From a virus, in IMG/VR virus record IMGVR_UViG_3300025141_016680, positions 1-64,000 of that record: a stretch of 64,000 nt of DNA. One strand, written 5' to 3'. Below the pieces are notes generated by a model. The model was given only the letters and a program-made list of their open reading frames with translations, had not been told where the DNA came from and ran no database searches. A program made the translations under genes and the position numbers. This document shows, piece by piece, positions 56,248 through 63,124 of this stretch. Within the stretch, counting starts at the first letter, position 1; the number at the start of each line of letters is the position of its first letter.

Positions 56248-56496
56248 TCAAACACCAAATGTCTTGCTTATTGCGAGCACATTTACCTCACCGCTCCATG
56301 CATTGCTGGAGGAGACTATAATTGTGCTGGCGCCGACACTGTGAATAAAAAAGTTTGGAGCATCTTGTGTGCTCCCAGTGATAATCGGTGAAATTGTGAC
56401 AACAGGGGGTTTATCAAATGCTGTCGTCAGCGTGAAGGTCCCTACCGTAGAATTAGAAAAGCTTGCAATTCCGTGCTCTAGACTGATTTTTGCCAT
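56248..56496 (-). CDS. Small H-type lectin-like or fibre-associated protein (82 aa)
   Basis: The 82-aa sequence (LEHGIASFSNS, then FTLTTAFDKPPVVTISPIITG and closing GEVNVLAI) has the short-strand pattern F-x-x-x-F-x-x-P-P-V-V of H-type lectin domains. No signal peptide or membrane segment. It shares its layout with the next gene upstream, and both sit directly upstream of the giant fibre, so a role in glycan binding at the fibre or its cap is inferred. Confidence 0.6.
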   Translation of the reverse strand: MAKISLEHGIASFSNSTVGTFTLTTAFDKPPVVTISPIITGSTQDAPNFFIHSVGASTIIVSSSNAWSGEVNVLAISKTFGV

Positions 56497-56504
56497 ATTC
56501 TTCC

Positions 56505-56843
56505 CTATTCCGTAATTAGTATCACATGAAAGTGAACAGCACCGGTAAATTCCTGACTTGCTTCAAATGTTACAAACGTCTTCGTTACAGTGCTAATATA
56601 AATATTGACGTCGGCACCATCATTTGAATCTGTATCAACTGCGATTGCAGTGACAAAGGGAGCAGAGTCATATATTTCAGTAAATGTATGTGTGGCAGAG
56701 CTGGCAGCTGAAAAAGTTAGTGATCCTGCTTCAAGGATTGTTTCTTTCTCTGACACAAAGGAATTTATAGGCTTTCTCCGAATATACGGATAAGTTTTTC
56801 TAAACCTATTGAGGTCTCTCTTTTTAAATGTGGTTCCGGCCAT
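56505..56843 (-). CDS. Small H-type lectin-like or fibre-associated protein (112 aa)
   Basis: An N-terminal basic stretch (TTFKKRDLNRFRKTYPYIRRKP) precedes about 70 residues of beta-like sequence (ETILEAGSLTFSA, FTEIYDSAPFVTAIAVD, FVTFEASQEFTGAVHFHVI). The F-x-x-x-Y-x-x-x-P-F-V pattern matches that of the 82-aa neighbour, suggesting a duplicated domain. It stands 27 nt from the PIN-PhoH gene. Function is inferred from position near the fibres. Confidence 0.6.
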   Translation of the reverse strand: MAGTTFKKRDLNRFRKTYPYIRRKPINSFVSEKETILEAGSLTFSAASSATHTFTEIYDSAPFVTAIAVDTDSNDGADVNIYISTVTKTFVTFEASQEFTGAVHFHVILITE

Positions 56844-56870
56844 GACATTAATCCCAAGAGTAAGTATTCT

Positions 56871-58160
56871 TTAAATTATTCTTGATGCCAATGTTGCCAA
56901 CTTTGACCTCTCTCCCTTGGTTAGGCCAATGTGACCCGCTAGCGGTGCATCCTTAAATTTCTCTATAACAATTGTCAATCCATTAGAGAGACTATCAATA
57001 TAAGGTGTATCAACCTGATCTGTGTCACCCAATAAAACAAGCTTAGAATTCTGCCCCACTCTCGTTATTATTGTCTTTAGCTCATGAATTGTTGCATTTT
57101 GAGCCTCATCAACAATGATAAAAGAATCATTAAATGTTCTGCCTCTGATGTGTGATAGCGGTGCTATTTCTATTTTACCCTTATCCTTCATTAGCTCAAA
57201 GTATGTTACATCAGAAAAAATTTCTCTAAAGTTATCAGCAATTGGAAACAGCCATGGGGCCATTTTTTCGTTTATATCCCCTGGGAGATAACCAATGTCT
57301 CGGCCGACAGGCTGAATTGATCTTGTGATGACAACTCTTTTGTATCTTTCCTCATGTAATCCTGATATCGCTGCAGCAAGCGTTAAATAAGTCTTTCCAG
57401 AACCTGCAATTCCTGTCAATGTAACTAATGGTAGAGATTCTCTTGTTAGAAGATCTAGGGCAAATTTTTGCTCCTTGTTTCTAGGCCTAACAGAAACAGA
57501 CTCACTCACCTCTCCACGAATTTGACAAATTTTATTTCCATGCACTGCACCTAACGCTGATTTATTTGCTGATTTTAAAATTGTAAATTCATTTGGTCTA
57601 AAATCTTCATCAAATATTGAGACGGGTAAGTGACCCTTTTCATAAAATTCATCTATTAGATCATCTGTGTCAAGCAAGATTTCAGTTTGACCTGTATAGA
57701 AGTCTCCCTCCTCAACATAGATTGCATCCTTATAATAGTCTTCTGAAGATATTCCTAATGCATCACACTTAACTCTAAAGTTTATGTCCTTTGTGACAAC
57801 AATTACAGATTGTCTTGTGATCTCAGTTAGTTTAGCTGCTACAGCTATAATTCTATTATCAGCTGCCGATGAATCGAGTCCTGCGGGTACATTTGTGCAA
57901 TGGTTTATCTCAACTCGAATAGTCTGATCATTGGATACTGTAACTCCTTCATGGAGGCTTCCTGCGCTTCTTAGTTCATCAAGAAATCGATTTACATATC
58001 GTGCATTTTCTCCAAGAAGGCCTGGTTTATCCTTAAATCTATCGAGCTCATCTAAGACAACTAGAGGGATAACTACGTCGCTTTCTGGAAATGAGTGTAT
58101 TGAACATTTGTCATAAAGCAGCACAGAGGTATCAATTAAAAATATTTTTCTTTGGTTCAT
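56871..58160 (-). CDS. phoH: PIN-domain PhoH-like ATPase (PhoH2 type)
   Basis: The N-terminal PIN ribonuclease-like domain has IFLIDTSVLLYD, VVLDELDRFKD and VIVVTKDINFR (the acidic active-site residues). The C-terminal PhoH ATPase has the Walker A GIAGSGKT near 250-257, RPRNKEQKFALDLL, and FIIVDEAQN as Walker B. PhoH2 proteins of this layout act as RNA helicase/ribonucleases; PhoH genes are common in marine phages, but their role there is unclear. It faces the only plus-strand gene across a 60-bp gap. Confidence 0.92.
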   Translation of the reverse strand: MNQRKIFLIDTSVLLYDKCSIHSFPESDVVIPLVVLDELDRFKDKPGLLGENARYVNRFLDELRSAGSLHEGVTVSNDQTIRVEINHCTNVPAGLDSSAADNRIIAVAAKLTEITRQSVIVVTKDINFRVKCDALGISSEDYYKDAIYVEEGDFYTGQTEILLDTDDLIDEFYEKGHLPVSIFDEDFRPNEFTILKSANKSALGAVHGNKICQIRGEVSESVSVRPRNKEQKFALDLLTRESLPLVTLTGIAGSGKTYLTLAAAISGLHEERYKRVVITRSIQPVGRDIGYLPGDINEKMAPWLFPIADNFREIFSDVTYFELMKDKGKIEIAPLSHIRGRTFNDSFIIVDEAQNATIHELKTIITRVGQNSKLVLLGDTDQVDTPYIDSLSNGLTIVIEKFKDAPLAGHIGLTKGERSKLATLASRII

Positions 58161-58220
58161 TTTGTCAACCTAAACTATTTTGGGTATGATTATTAAATAC
58201 AACAACTACGGACGCAAACA
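58161..58220. promoter_or_regulatory. 60-bp divergent intergenic region
   Basis: This gap lies between the PIN-PhoH gene (minus) and the only plus-strand gene of the window, so promoters for both directions should be here. It is AT-rich and holds TATTAAATA on the plus strand (similar to a T4-type late box TATAAATA) and GGTTGACA just upstream of the PhoH start. I see no clear ribosome binding site for the plus-strand gene. Confidence 0.4.
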
Positions 58221-58454
58221 ATGAAATGCTTTGAGGCACATGAAAAGTTTTCTTCATGCTGTGACAAGCAGTCATGTCGCTACTGGATAAACTTTAACAC
58301 TTCACAAAATTGCACACTCCTTGCATCTAGAAGGGGTCCCATGACCCTTCAGGAAATAGGGGATATATTTGGAGTTACCAGAATGCGGATATGCCAGCTG
58401 GAGAAGAGAATAATCCAAAAAATGGAAAATCTCATGGGTGAAAAAATTGATTGA
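58221..58454 (+). CDS. Cys-rich sigma region 4-like HTH protein
   Basis: This is the only gene on the plus strand. The C-terminal half has GPMTLQEIGDIFGVTRMRICQLEKRIIQKM, the helix-turn-helix of sigma-70 region 4 (the -35 recognition element). The N-terminal half holds five cysteines (C3, C13, C14, C19, C31) with SCRYWINF and NCTL, a known arrangement in phage and deltaproteobacterial HTH proteins of this type. It may act as a transcription regulator with the gp55-like factor. At 77 aa it lacks regions 2 and 3. Confidence 0.8.
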   Translation: MKCFEAHEKFSSCCDKQSCRYWINFNTSQNCTLLASRRGPMTLQEIGDIFGVTRMRICQLEKRIIQKMENLMGEKID

Positions 58455-58510
58455 AAGAAGCTGTTGACTCAACAGTGACTCCTAAAATTAACTATTGGAG
58501 TCAGGAGTCA
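58455..58510. terminator. Inverted repeats between converging genes
   Basis: Directly after the plus-strand gene are CTGTTG-ACT-CAACAG (58461-58475) and a longer-loop stem of TGACTCC (58476-58482) with GGAGTCA (58497-58503), the latter repeated once more at 58504-58510. The following minus-strand gene ends at 58501. A bidirectional terminator is plausible, though the T-runs expected of an intrinsic terminator are weak. Confidence 0.4.
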
Positions 58511-58713
58511 TATTTTAAATTTTGACCTCTTTCTAAGTCTAAAAATGAACATTCAATTTCTTCTGTTGACAAATCAAGATCATCCTTTAAAATCCACATA
58601 CATCTTTCTATCTGATTAGACTTTTGGGGACTAAACTTTAAGGTTATCTTTTTCTCTGTTGGGATCTCATCATCATTCTGCTTCTTTCCAATTAAAAAAT
58701 CTAATAGCGACAT
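58501..58713 (-). CDS. Small hypothetical protein (70 aa)
   Basis: A small charged protein (MSLLDFLIGKKQNDDE at the start, ITLKFSPQKSNQIERCMW in the middle, CSFLDLERGQ near the end) with no recognisable domain. The ATG overlaps the stop of a 47-aa gene upstream as TAATG, which argues that both are expressed. It converges with the sigma region 4-like gene. No function can be given. Confidence 0.55.
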   Translation of the reverse strand: MSLLDFLIGKKQNDDEIPTEKKITLKFSPQKSNQIERCMWILKDDLDLSTEEIECSFLDLERGQNLKYDS

Positions 58714-58856
58714 TAAACACCTCTATTCATCCATACCCAAAAAGCAATGCAAGTTAAAACAGGCCCTGCCCAACTAAGTACATGATAAGAAACGGCTACT
58801 AGAGAAATAACGCAAGCACCACTAAAAATTTTTTCCCTATCTGTTCTTAGCATCAT
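58713..58856 (-). CDS. Very small membrane protein (47 aa)
   Basis: Translation of 58856 to 58713 gives MMLRTDREKIFSGACV followed by two hydrophobic stretches (VISLVAVSYHVLSW and PVLTCIAFWVWM) with only a Pro turn between them, then NRGV and TAA. The TAA shares bases with the ATG of the next gene. I see no strong ribosome binding site. A tiny membrane protein with two short helices, for instance holin-like, is possible, but nothing supports a specific function. Confidence 0.5.
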   Translation of the reverse strand: MMLRTDREKIFSGACVISLVAVSYHVLSWAGPVLTCIAFWVWMNRGV

Positions 58857-58899
58857 GGTACATTTAATACAGCACCGGATAAAAAAGTATATGATTAAA

Positions 58900-60093
58900 T
58901 CACATACCGCCCAATAATGATATTGCTATGAGCCCTGGAACACTCTCATTTACGTAAATTCCAGAAAATAGAGTCTCGGTTCTTCCACCCACATAGGAAA
59001 GTGCTGACTCTAACTTTTTACTAACATCAGGATCTCCTGCCATTACAGAGGTTGCCACAAGTAGCATGGCACCTGTTTTGATAGATCCGGCAGGTTCAGG
59101 ACATGGGGATGACTTGATGCATCCTTGAAACAAAGCTGACCCAAGATCTCTTCTGCTTGGATCTCTTGAAATGGTCGATCCCACTATCATTCTTCCTGGT
59201 GTTCCCAGGCATCTCTCAAGATCCTTAGAGTCAAATGTCTGAATTGGTGAAGACTCTGAGGAAAGCTTTAGAACTTGCGCAATTAGCTTTGCAAAGTTTT
59301 TATTAGCTGATGGATACATGTTTAGCATTCCTACCTTGCCTCTCAGTAGCTGTAACTGTCTCTCATTATCGATGACAATGTGTGGGTGACTTTGCAAACC
59401 CTTTAATGCTGATTCATAATTTGTAGAAATTGTAGGATTGAGCAATTCTTGAGCTGAGGGCTTTGTTAGAATATAAACAACTTTTCCGCTTGCACCACAT
59501 GACTTTAAGTGTCGAGTCATGGAATTATGAAGAACAGAGCACGCACTTCCCGTTCCTCCGCCTCCACCAGCGAGAACAAATATCCAGTCAATAGAGCCTA
59601 TTCTTGTTCTAAGGGCATCCTCTAGTAGAGCACTATTTTCTCCCAGAACCTGTTGCCCAAGATTTACATCTTTTCCAACTCCGTCGGCGCCAGGAATAAG
59701 AAGAAAGTGATCAGGTGGAACTCCATCTGGTTGATCCTTAATAGTGGTATTAACCAAGATTGTTTTGCTGAATCCGAGATCTAGAAAGGCCTTTGCTAGC
59801 TTTCCACCGCCGCCTCCAACACCAATAAAGGCACACTTAATGGCACTTGCAGCAGAATTTTCTGGGAGCATTCTCTCATCATCTTCTGCGGGATCATCAT
59901 CATAAGCTTCAACAAAGTCAAACCCTAGATCATCACCAGGGTTGATGGTGTCATAAAAGCTATCTTCTTTATTTTCTTCTTTTTCAGACATGTTTTTTTC
60001 CTCTTCTGTACTTATAGGTTTCAAATCTTTTGGTGCCTCTAATCTCTTTGAAGTATGTTTATCTCCACGTAAATTTTTTATAGAGGAAGCCAT
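58900..60093 (-). CDS. FtsZ/tubulin-like GTPase fold protein
   Basis: The 397-aa protein has an acidic, probably disordered N-terminus of about 80 residues, then FIGVGGGGGKLAKAF (nucleotide-binding loop T1) and the tubulin signature FVLAGGGGGTGSACS at 173-185. The FtsZ T7 loop (usually N-x-D-F-x-D) reads NKNFAK near 264-269, so both catalytic acidic residues are replaced. The ATG at 60093 follows GGAGAG by 5 nt; a TTG at 60120 is less likely. Phage tubulins can build filaments that centre the phage DNA, but this one is closer to FtsZ than PhuZ by eye. Confidence 0.75.
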   Translation of the reverse strand: MASSIKNLRGDKHTSKRLEAPKDLKPISTEEEKNMSEKEENKEDSFYDTINPGDDLGFDFVEAYDDDPAEDDERMLPENSAASAIKCAFIGVGGGGGKLAKAFLDLGFSKTILVNTTIKDQPDGVPPDHFLLIPGADGVGKDVNLGQQVLGENSALLEDALRTRIGSIDWIFVLAGGGGGTGSACSVLHNSMTRHLKSCGASGKVVYILTKPSAQELLNPTISTNYESALKGLQSHPHIVIDNERQLQLLRGKVGMLNMYPSANKNFAKLIAQVLKLSSESSPIQTFDSKDLERCLGTPGRMIVGSTISRDPSRRDLGSALFQGCIKSSPCPEPAGSIKTGAMLLVATSVMAGDPDVSKKLESALSYVGGRTETLFSGIYVNESVPGLIAISLLGGM

Positions 60094-60181
60094 ATGGTCT
60101 CTCCATCCTATCGACTTCAATAAATATGAAGCAGCTAAAGTAGTGACCTATTTCATTGCTAATGATGATAGATCAGTAAAA

Positions 60182-60549
60182 TGGTGGACCCGGCGGGAGT
60201 CGAACCCGCGTCCGAAATAGCTTCAAATTCAAGTCATTCACAGGTTTGTCTAATTTACTATCACAAACTAGAAAAGATAGTCAGCTTTCCCTGCGCTTAC
60301 TGACCTGTTGCGCCCCACCTGTTTCCAGGAAACCATTATGATTTTTTATTTTCGCAGGAATCTACCTGTTATTCGATGTTGGGTAACAAGGTCACCGAAG
60401 ACCCCGCAAATTAGGCCGCTAGGCGGACAGATTCGAAGTGATTATTGTTATTGGCAATTATCGTTTTGAAACCGCATTTTAGGTCTGCTATTTCGTGTGA
60501 CCACCTGCACTATTCTTCTCTACCACCTCGTCGAAGCCATTTCGGGCCC
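60182..60549 (-). ncRNA. ssrA: Transfer-messenger RNA (tmRNA), complete, one-piece
   Basis: The 5' end begins GGGCCCGAAATGGCTTCGACG and the 3' end is CGGACGCGGGTTCGACTCCC followed by GCCGGGTCCACCA. The ends pair into a 7-bp acceptor stem with G3-U70, the alanine identity pair, and the T-arm GCGGG/CCCGC holds TTCGACT. The encoded CCA is present. The tag reading frame lies inside (60411-60455). The 368-nt length and the order of parts fit the standard bacterial one-piece form, not the permuted form. It starts 1 nt after the stop of the Hc1-like gene. Confidence 0.93.
60411..60455 (-). other. tmRNA tag reading frame (ANNNNHFESVRLAA)
   Basis: Within the tmRNA, GCC at 60453-60455 is the likely resume codon, followed by codons giving a 14-residue tag ANNNNHFESVRLAA and a TAA at 60411-60413. 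The tag starts with Ala and ends with LAA, the ClpXP/ClpAP recognition end common in bacteria. The resume codon is inferred from this pattern; Ala-Asn-Asn starts are frequent in tmRNA tags. Confidence 0.8.
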
Positions 60550-60550
60550 A

Positions 60551-60742
60551 TTAGTTATCCTTACCCACGGCAAGAGAAATCTTTACAAGATCTGCTGCTC
60601 TTTGCTTAATGAGTCTAAGACCCTTTCTAGCTCGAACACCAGCTGATTTATTTCCATTTGCATTTTTGTGAACATCAAGATCAAGGCTCTCAACCAAGAC
60701 CTTGAGCTCTTGCCATTCATTTAATAGATTAGAATCTGCCAT
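60551..60742 (-). CDS. Hc1-type histone H1-like nucleoid protein (63 aa)
   Basis: The protein has an N-terminal helix (LLNEWQELKVLVESLDLD) and a basic part KNANGNKSAGVRARKGLRLIKQRAADLVK, matching the N-K-x-A-G-x-R-x-R-K-G/S-x-x-x-L-K pattern of bacterial Hc1/histone H1-like proteins of Chlamydiae and Bacteroidetes. These bind and compact DNA. AGGGG is 9-10 nt before the ATG. It is immediately upstream of the tmRNA, and may help pack viral or host DNA. Confidence 0.75.
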   Translation of the reverse strand: MADSNLLNEWQELKVLVESLDLDVHKNANGNKSAGVRARKGLRLIKQRAADLVKISLAVGKDN

Positions 60743-60744
60743 TT

Positions 60745-60987
60745 TTATAACCCCTGGTCTATCTTAATTAATCCGCTTGTTTCGTTTTTATCCTCTATTG
60801 ATGTATGAACAAGCCTTGCTATTTTATTCATTATCTCTCTATCTTCCAGCTCAAGAGATAAAAGATAGATAACTTTCTTCTTCTGAAACTCATTTACACC
60901 ATATCTCATAATTTCTTTTACTATTTCTCGACAGGTTATGGATTGCTCGACAAGAAGATCCTTTTCAGTCTTACCGTACTTCTTCAT
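60745..60987 (-). CDS. Small hypothetical protein (80 aa)
   Basis: A helical, charged protein (MKKYGKTEKDLLVEQSITCREIV, then QKKKVIYLLSLELEDREIMN) without a known domain. The ATG at 60987 is chosen because GGAGG lies 5 nt upstream; the ATG at 61014 would include that site. It overlaps the zinc-ribbon gene by about 17 nt. Function unknown. Confidence 0.65.
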   Translation of the reverse strand: MKKYGKTEKDLLVEQSITCREIVKEIMRYGVNEFQKKKVIYLLSLELEDREIMNKIARLVHTSIEDKNETSGLIKIDQGL

Positions 60988-61462
60988 TATTTCCTCCAGA
61001 CTCGATCTCATCACGTCTCAAATACACATCAATTTTTATTTTTCCGGACTCTAAGAGAATCAGATGTTTCATTTGTGTCGATCCTGCAATTCGTTTTTTT
61101 GCAATGACTATAGGTGTATCAAAAATATCACACTCAAAATGATGTGCCACCTGCTCCCAGGTCGAAATATCACATTTATGATTGTCAAGAATGATCTGTA
61201 TATTTTCAGGTAATGTTAACCTGAGATCCTCAACAGTGATTAGAGAAAGTGTATCTTCAGACCCATAGAATAGCTCTGATTTACAAAAATCAATGATCTT
61301 GTGAATAACTCCGCAGTTATTGCACTTAGAAAACTTTTCAATGGCTTCACCATCATTGTCACACTTTGAATAAACTACAAACTTATGAAAAAGCGGCTCA
61401 TCTCGCTTTTTGAATTGCGGCAGCATGCAGTGACACTGAATTAAGTGTTTGGTGCCGATCAT
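60971..61462 (-). CDS. Zinc-ribbon hypothetical protein (163 aa)
   Basis: Cysteines C10 and C12 (IQCHCM) and C47 and C50 (KCNNCG) could form a zinc ribbon near the N-terminus. The rest is mixed alpha/beta (WEQVAHHFECDIFDTPIVIAKK, then KIKIDVYLRRDEIES) with no recognised fold. It is in a series with two other small genes between the GroEL-like and Hc1-like genes. Nucleic-acid or protein binding is a guess from the ribbon. Confidence 0.6.
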   Translation of the reverse strand: MIGTKHLIQCHCMLPQFKKRDEPLFHKFVVYSKCDNDGEAIEKFSKCNNCGVIHKIIDFCKSELFYGSEDTLSLITVEDLRLTLPENIQIILDNHKCDISTWEQVAHHFECDIFDTPIVIAKKRIAGSTQMKHLILLESGKIKIDVYLRRDEIESGGNNEEVR

Positions 61463-61465
61463 TTT

Positions 61466-61702
61466 TTAAGCTATGTTAAATTCATTCTTTATTTGATTGA
61501 TAGCTGCCTCGATATCAGTATATCCCATAGCAAATGCCTGTGACACTGTGGCATCAACTAATTCACTAAGGTATGCTAAATCTTTTTCACTTAGACTCAT
61601 TAGCTCGGTCTGGTTTGCCTGTGCTATGTTTTCTCGTAGCTTTGACTTTGTGAAATCAATCAAGTTGCGGACACTAGAATTAATTACAGAATCGATTTTC
61701 AT
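61466..61702 (-). CDS. Small helical hypothetical protein (78 aa)
   Basis: All-helical sequence (VINSSVRNLIDFTKSKLRENIAQ, then LSEKDLAYLSELVDATVSQAF) ending in a short INQIKNEF helix. No motif recognised. GGAGAATAAAA precedes the ATG, a good ribosome binding site. Gene order GroEL-like, this gene, zinc ribbon suggests co-transcription with them. Function unknown. Confidence 0.6.
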   Translation of the reverse strand: MKIDSVINSSVRNLIDFTKSKLRENIAQANQTELMSLSEKDLAYLSELVDATVSQAFAMGYTDIEAAINQIKNEFNIA

Positions 61703-61753
61703 TTTTATTCTCCAATGTTGCTAATTTTAAAATTAACACACCTACTAGTAAAA

Positions 61754-63121
61754 TTATTTATCTTCAACAAGAGCGTGTCCTATAGAAGTAATAGATCTTA
61801 ATGAAGACATACTGTTTCGAATAGCCAAGTATGCACTAGCTAGCGGAATGTATTTCTCTGTTGATTGAAATATGTCTTTAATCACCTTGTCAATTGGTGA
61901 GCTTGGTTCTTCTATGTCTATTCTTCCTGCCTCCAGACAGCCATGTCTAATAAATGACTGGTACATCCTAAGTGATGTATCTATCTGCTCAATGCATGTT
62001 CTTTCTTTGCTTATAAGATTACTTCCCACACTAATCATAACTCTTTCACCAGAGAGAGACATTATCCTCTTTTCAAACAGACTTCTCGCCTCTCCTGTTC
62101 TCTTCTCATCTTTTTCACTTTTTAAATAATCTAGCTGTCTTCTTACAGAATTTCTTGAATCAGGATTGAATACTGAAGTCTGATTTTCTGATATATGGAT
62201 GCTAGAGATCACCGGTAATTCTTCCTTGATGGCTGTGGATATTAATTCTCCCTTGTAAGAAGAAACAATATCTGTGCCGCATGTTGCAGCAATATCATTT
62301 AAAATATTAACAGTCTCCTCTGTGAGACCAACAGCGATAGGAATTACATCTAGGGTTCGTCTTTGTGTGTTTACAAAGATTGTTTGTAACACATCGGGCT
62401 TAAACTCTCTTGCAAATATTGCATAAGGCTCTTTATTTTCAGACGCTCGCTCTAGCAAGTGATGAATTTCAGAGACAGATTCTATCATTCCATCGATGAG
62501 TATAACTCTTACATCCCTTCTCTTCCAGACCTTCTTACCCATTAAAAAGTGATAGTCTACACCCACATTAAACTGGTAACCGCTTACCTTCTCAATTACT
62601 GTGTGTGACCTCTGCGACTTCTCTACATGCATTGATGTATTGGGCCCTGCAAGCTCTATTGATTTATCTAAGATTTGCTTTGTGCCCGGATCGAGATTTT
62701 GACTGCTTGTAATAGTTTTCCAAATATTTCCATCTAGTGTCTGACCGTGATTATAGATTTCTTTAAGCCAGCGTTTCTCTGTTTCTTCTAACTCACTAAT
62801 CATCTGACGATGACTGCACCCACCTGCTAAAAGTTTCATACAGGGATGAAGTGATTTTACTAAGATCTGAAAGCAAAGATTTCCGCTAGCACCAGAAATC
62901 AGCTCAGCGCTTGTGCAGGCATCAAGAATAATTGGCTGTATTAACCTATTGTGAAATCCCTTATCCTTAAAATAGATGTAAGATTGCAAAGGCTCTGTGC
63001 TAACAAAATTACCTCGAAAGATATTTTTGCTTCTATTAGTTAGCTCTAGCTTTTGAATTAGATCTACTTGTGCTAAAAGATCCCTTCTAAAAGCAGCCTG
63101 GTTTAATCCCTTTACGAACAT
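61754..63121 (-). CDS. Divergent GroEL-like chaperonin lacking ATP-site motifs (455 aa)
   Basis: Residues about 178-290 match the GroEL apical domain: GYQFNVGVDYHFL (compare G-x-Q-F-D-R-G), VRVILIDGMIESVSEIHHLLE, EPYAIFAREF then LQTIFVNTQRR and NILNDIAATCGTDI. About 325-400 match the intermediate region: RRQLDYLK, ARSLFEKRIMSLSG, VMISVGSN, ERTCIEQIDTSL. The equatorial ATP motifs are lost: GASGN (76-81) replaces D-G-T-T-T, and there is no L-G-P-K-G. At 455 aa it is about 90 shorter than GroEL. It may be a chaperonin relative or a modulator of the host GroEL ring. It follows the PrkA gene. Confidence 0.8.
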   Translation of the reverse strand: MFVKGLNQAAFRRDLLAQVDLIQKLELTNRSKNIFRGNFVSTEPLQSYIYFKDKGFHNRLIQPIILDACTSAELISGASGNLCFQILVKSLHPCMKLLAGGCSHRQMISELEETEKRWLKEIYNHGQTLDGNIWKTITSSQNLDPGTKQILDKSIELAGPNTSMHVEKSQRSHTVIEKVSGYQFNVGVDYHFLMGKKVWKRRDVRVILIDGMIESVSEIHHLLERASENKEPYAIFAREFKPDVLQTIFVNTQRRTLDVIPIAVGLTEETVNILNDIAATCGTDIVSSYKGELISTAIKEELPVISSIHISENQTSVFNPDSRNSVRRQLDYLKSEKDEKRTGEARSLFEKRIMSLSGERVMISVGSNLISKERTCIEQIDTSLRMYQSFIRHGCLEAGRIDIEEPSSPIDKVIKDIFQSTEKYIPLASAYLAIRNSMSSLRSITSIGHALVEDK

Positions 63122-63124
63122 AAA

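Noticed and set aside
60182-60549. A tRNA-Ala gene
   Set aside because: The 3' T-arm and acceptor look like tRNA-Ala, but the 5' acceptor half lies 368 nt away and a tag frame sits between, so it is a tmRNA.
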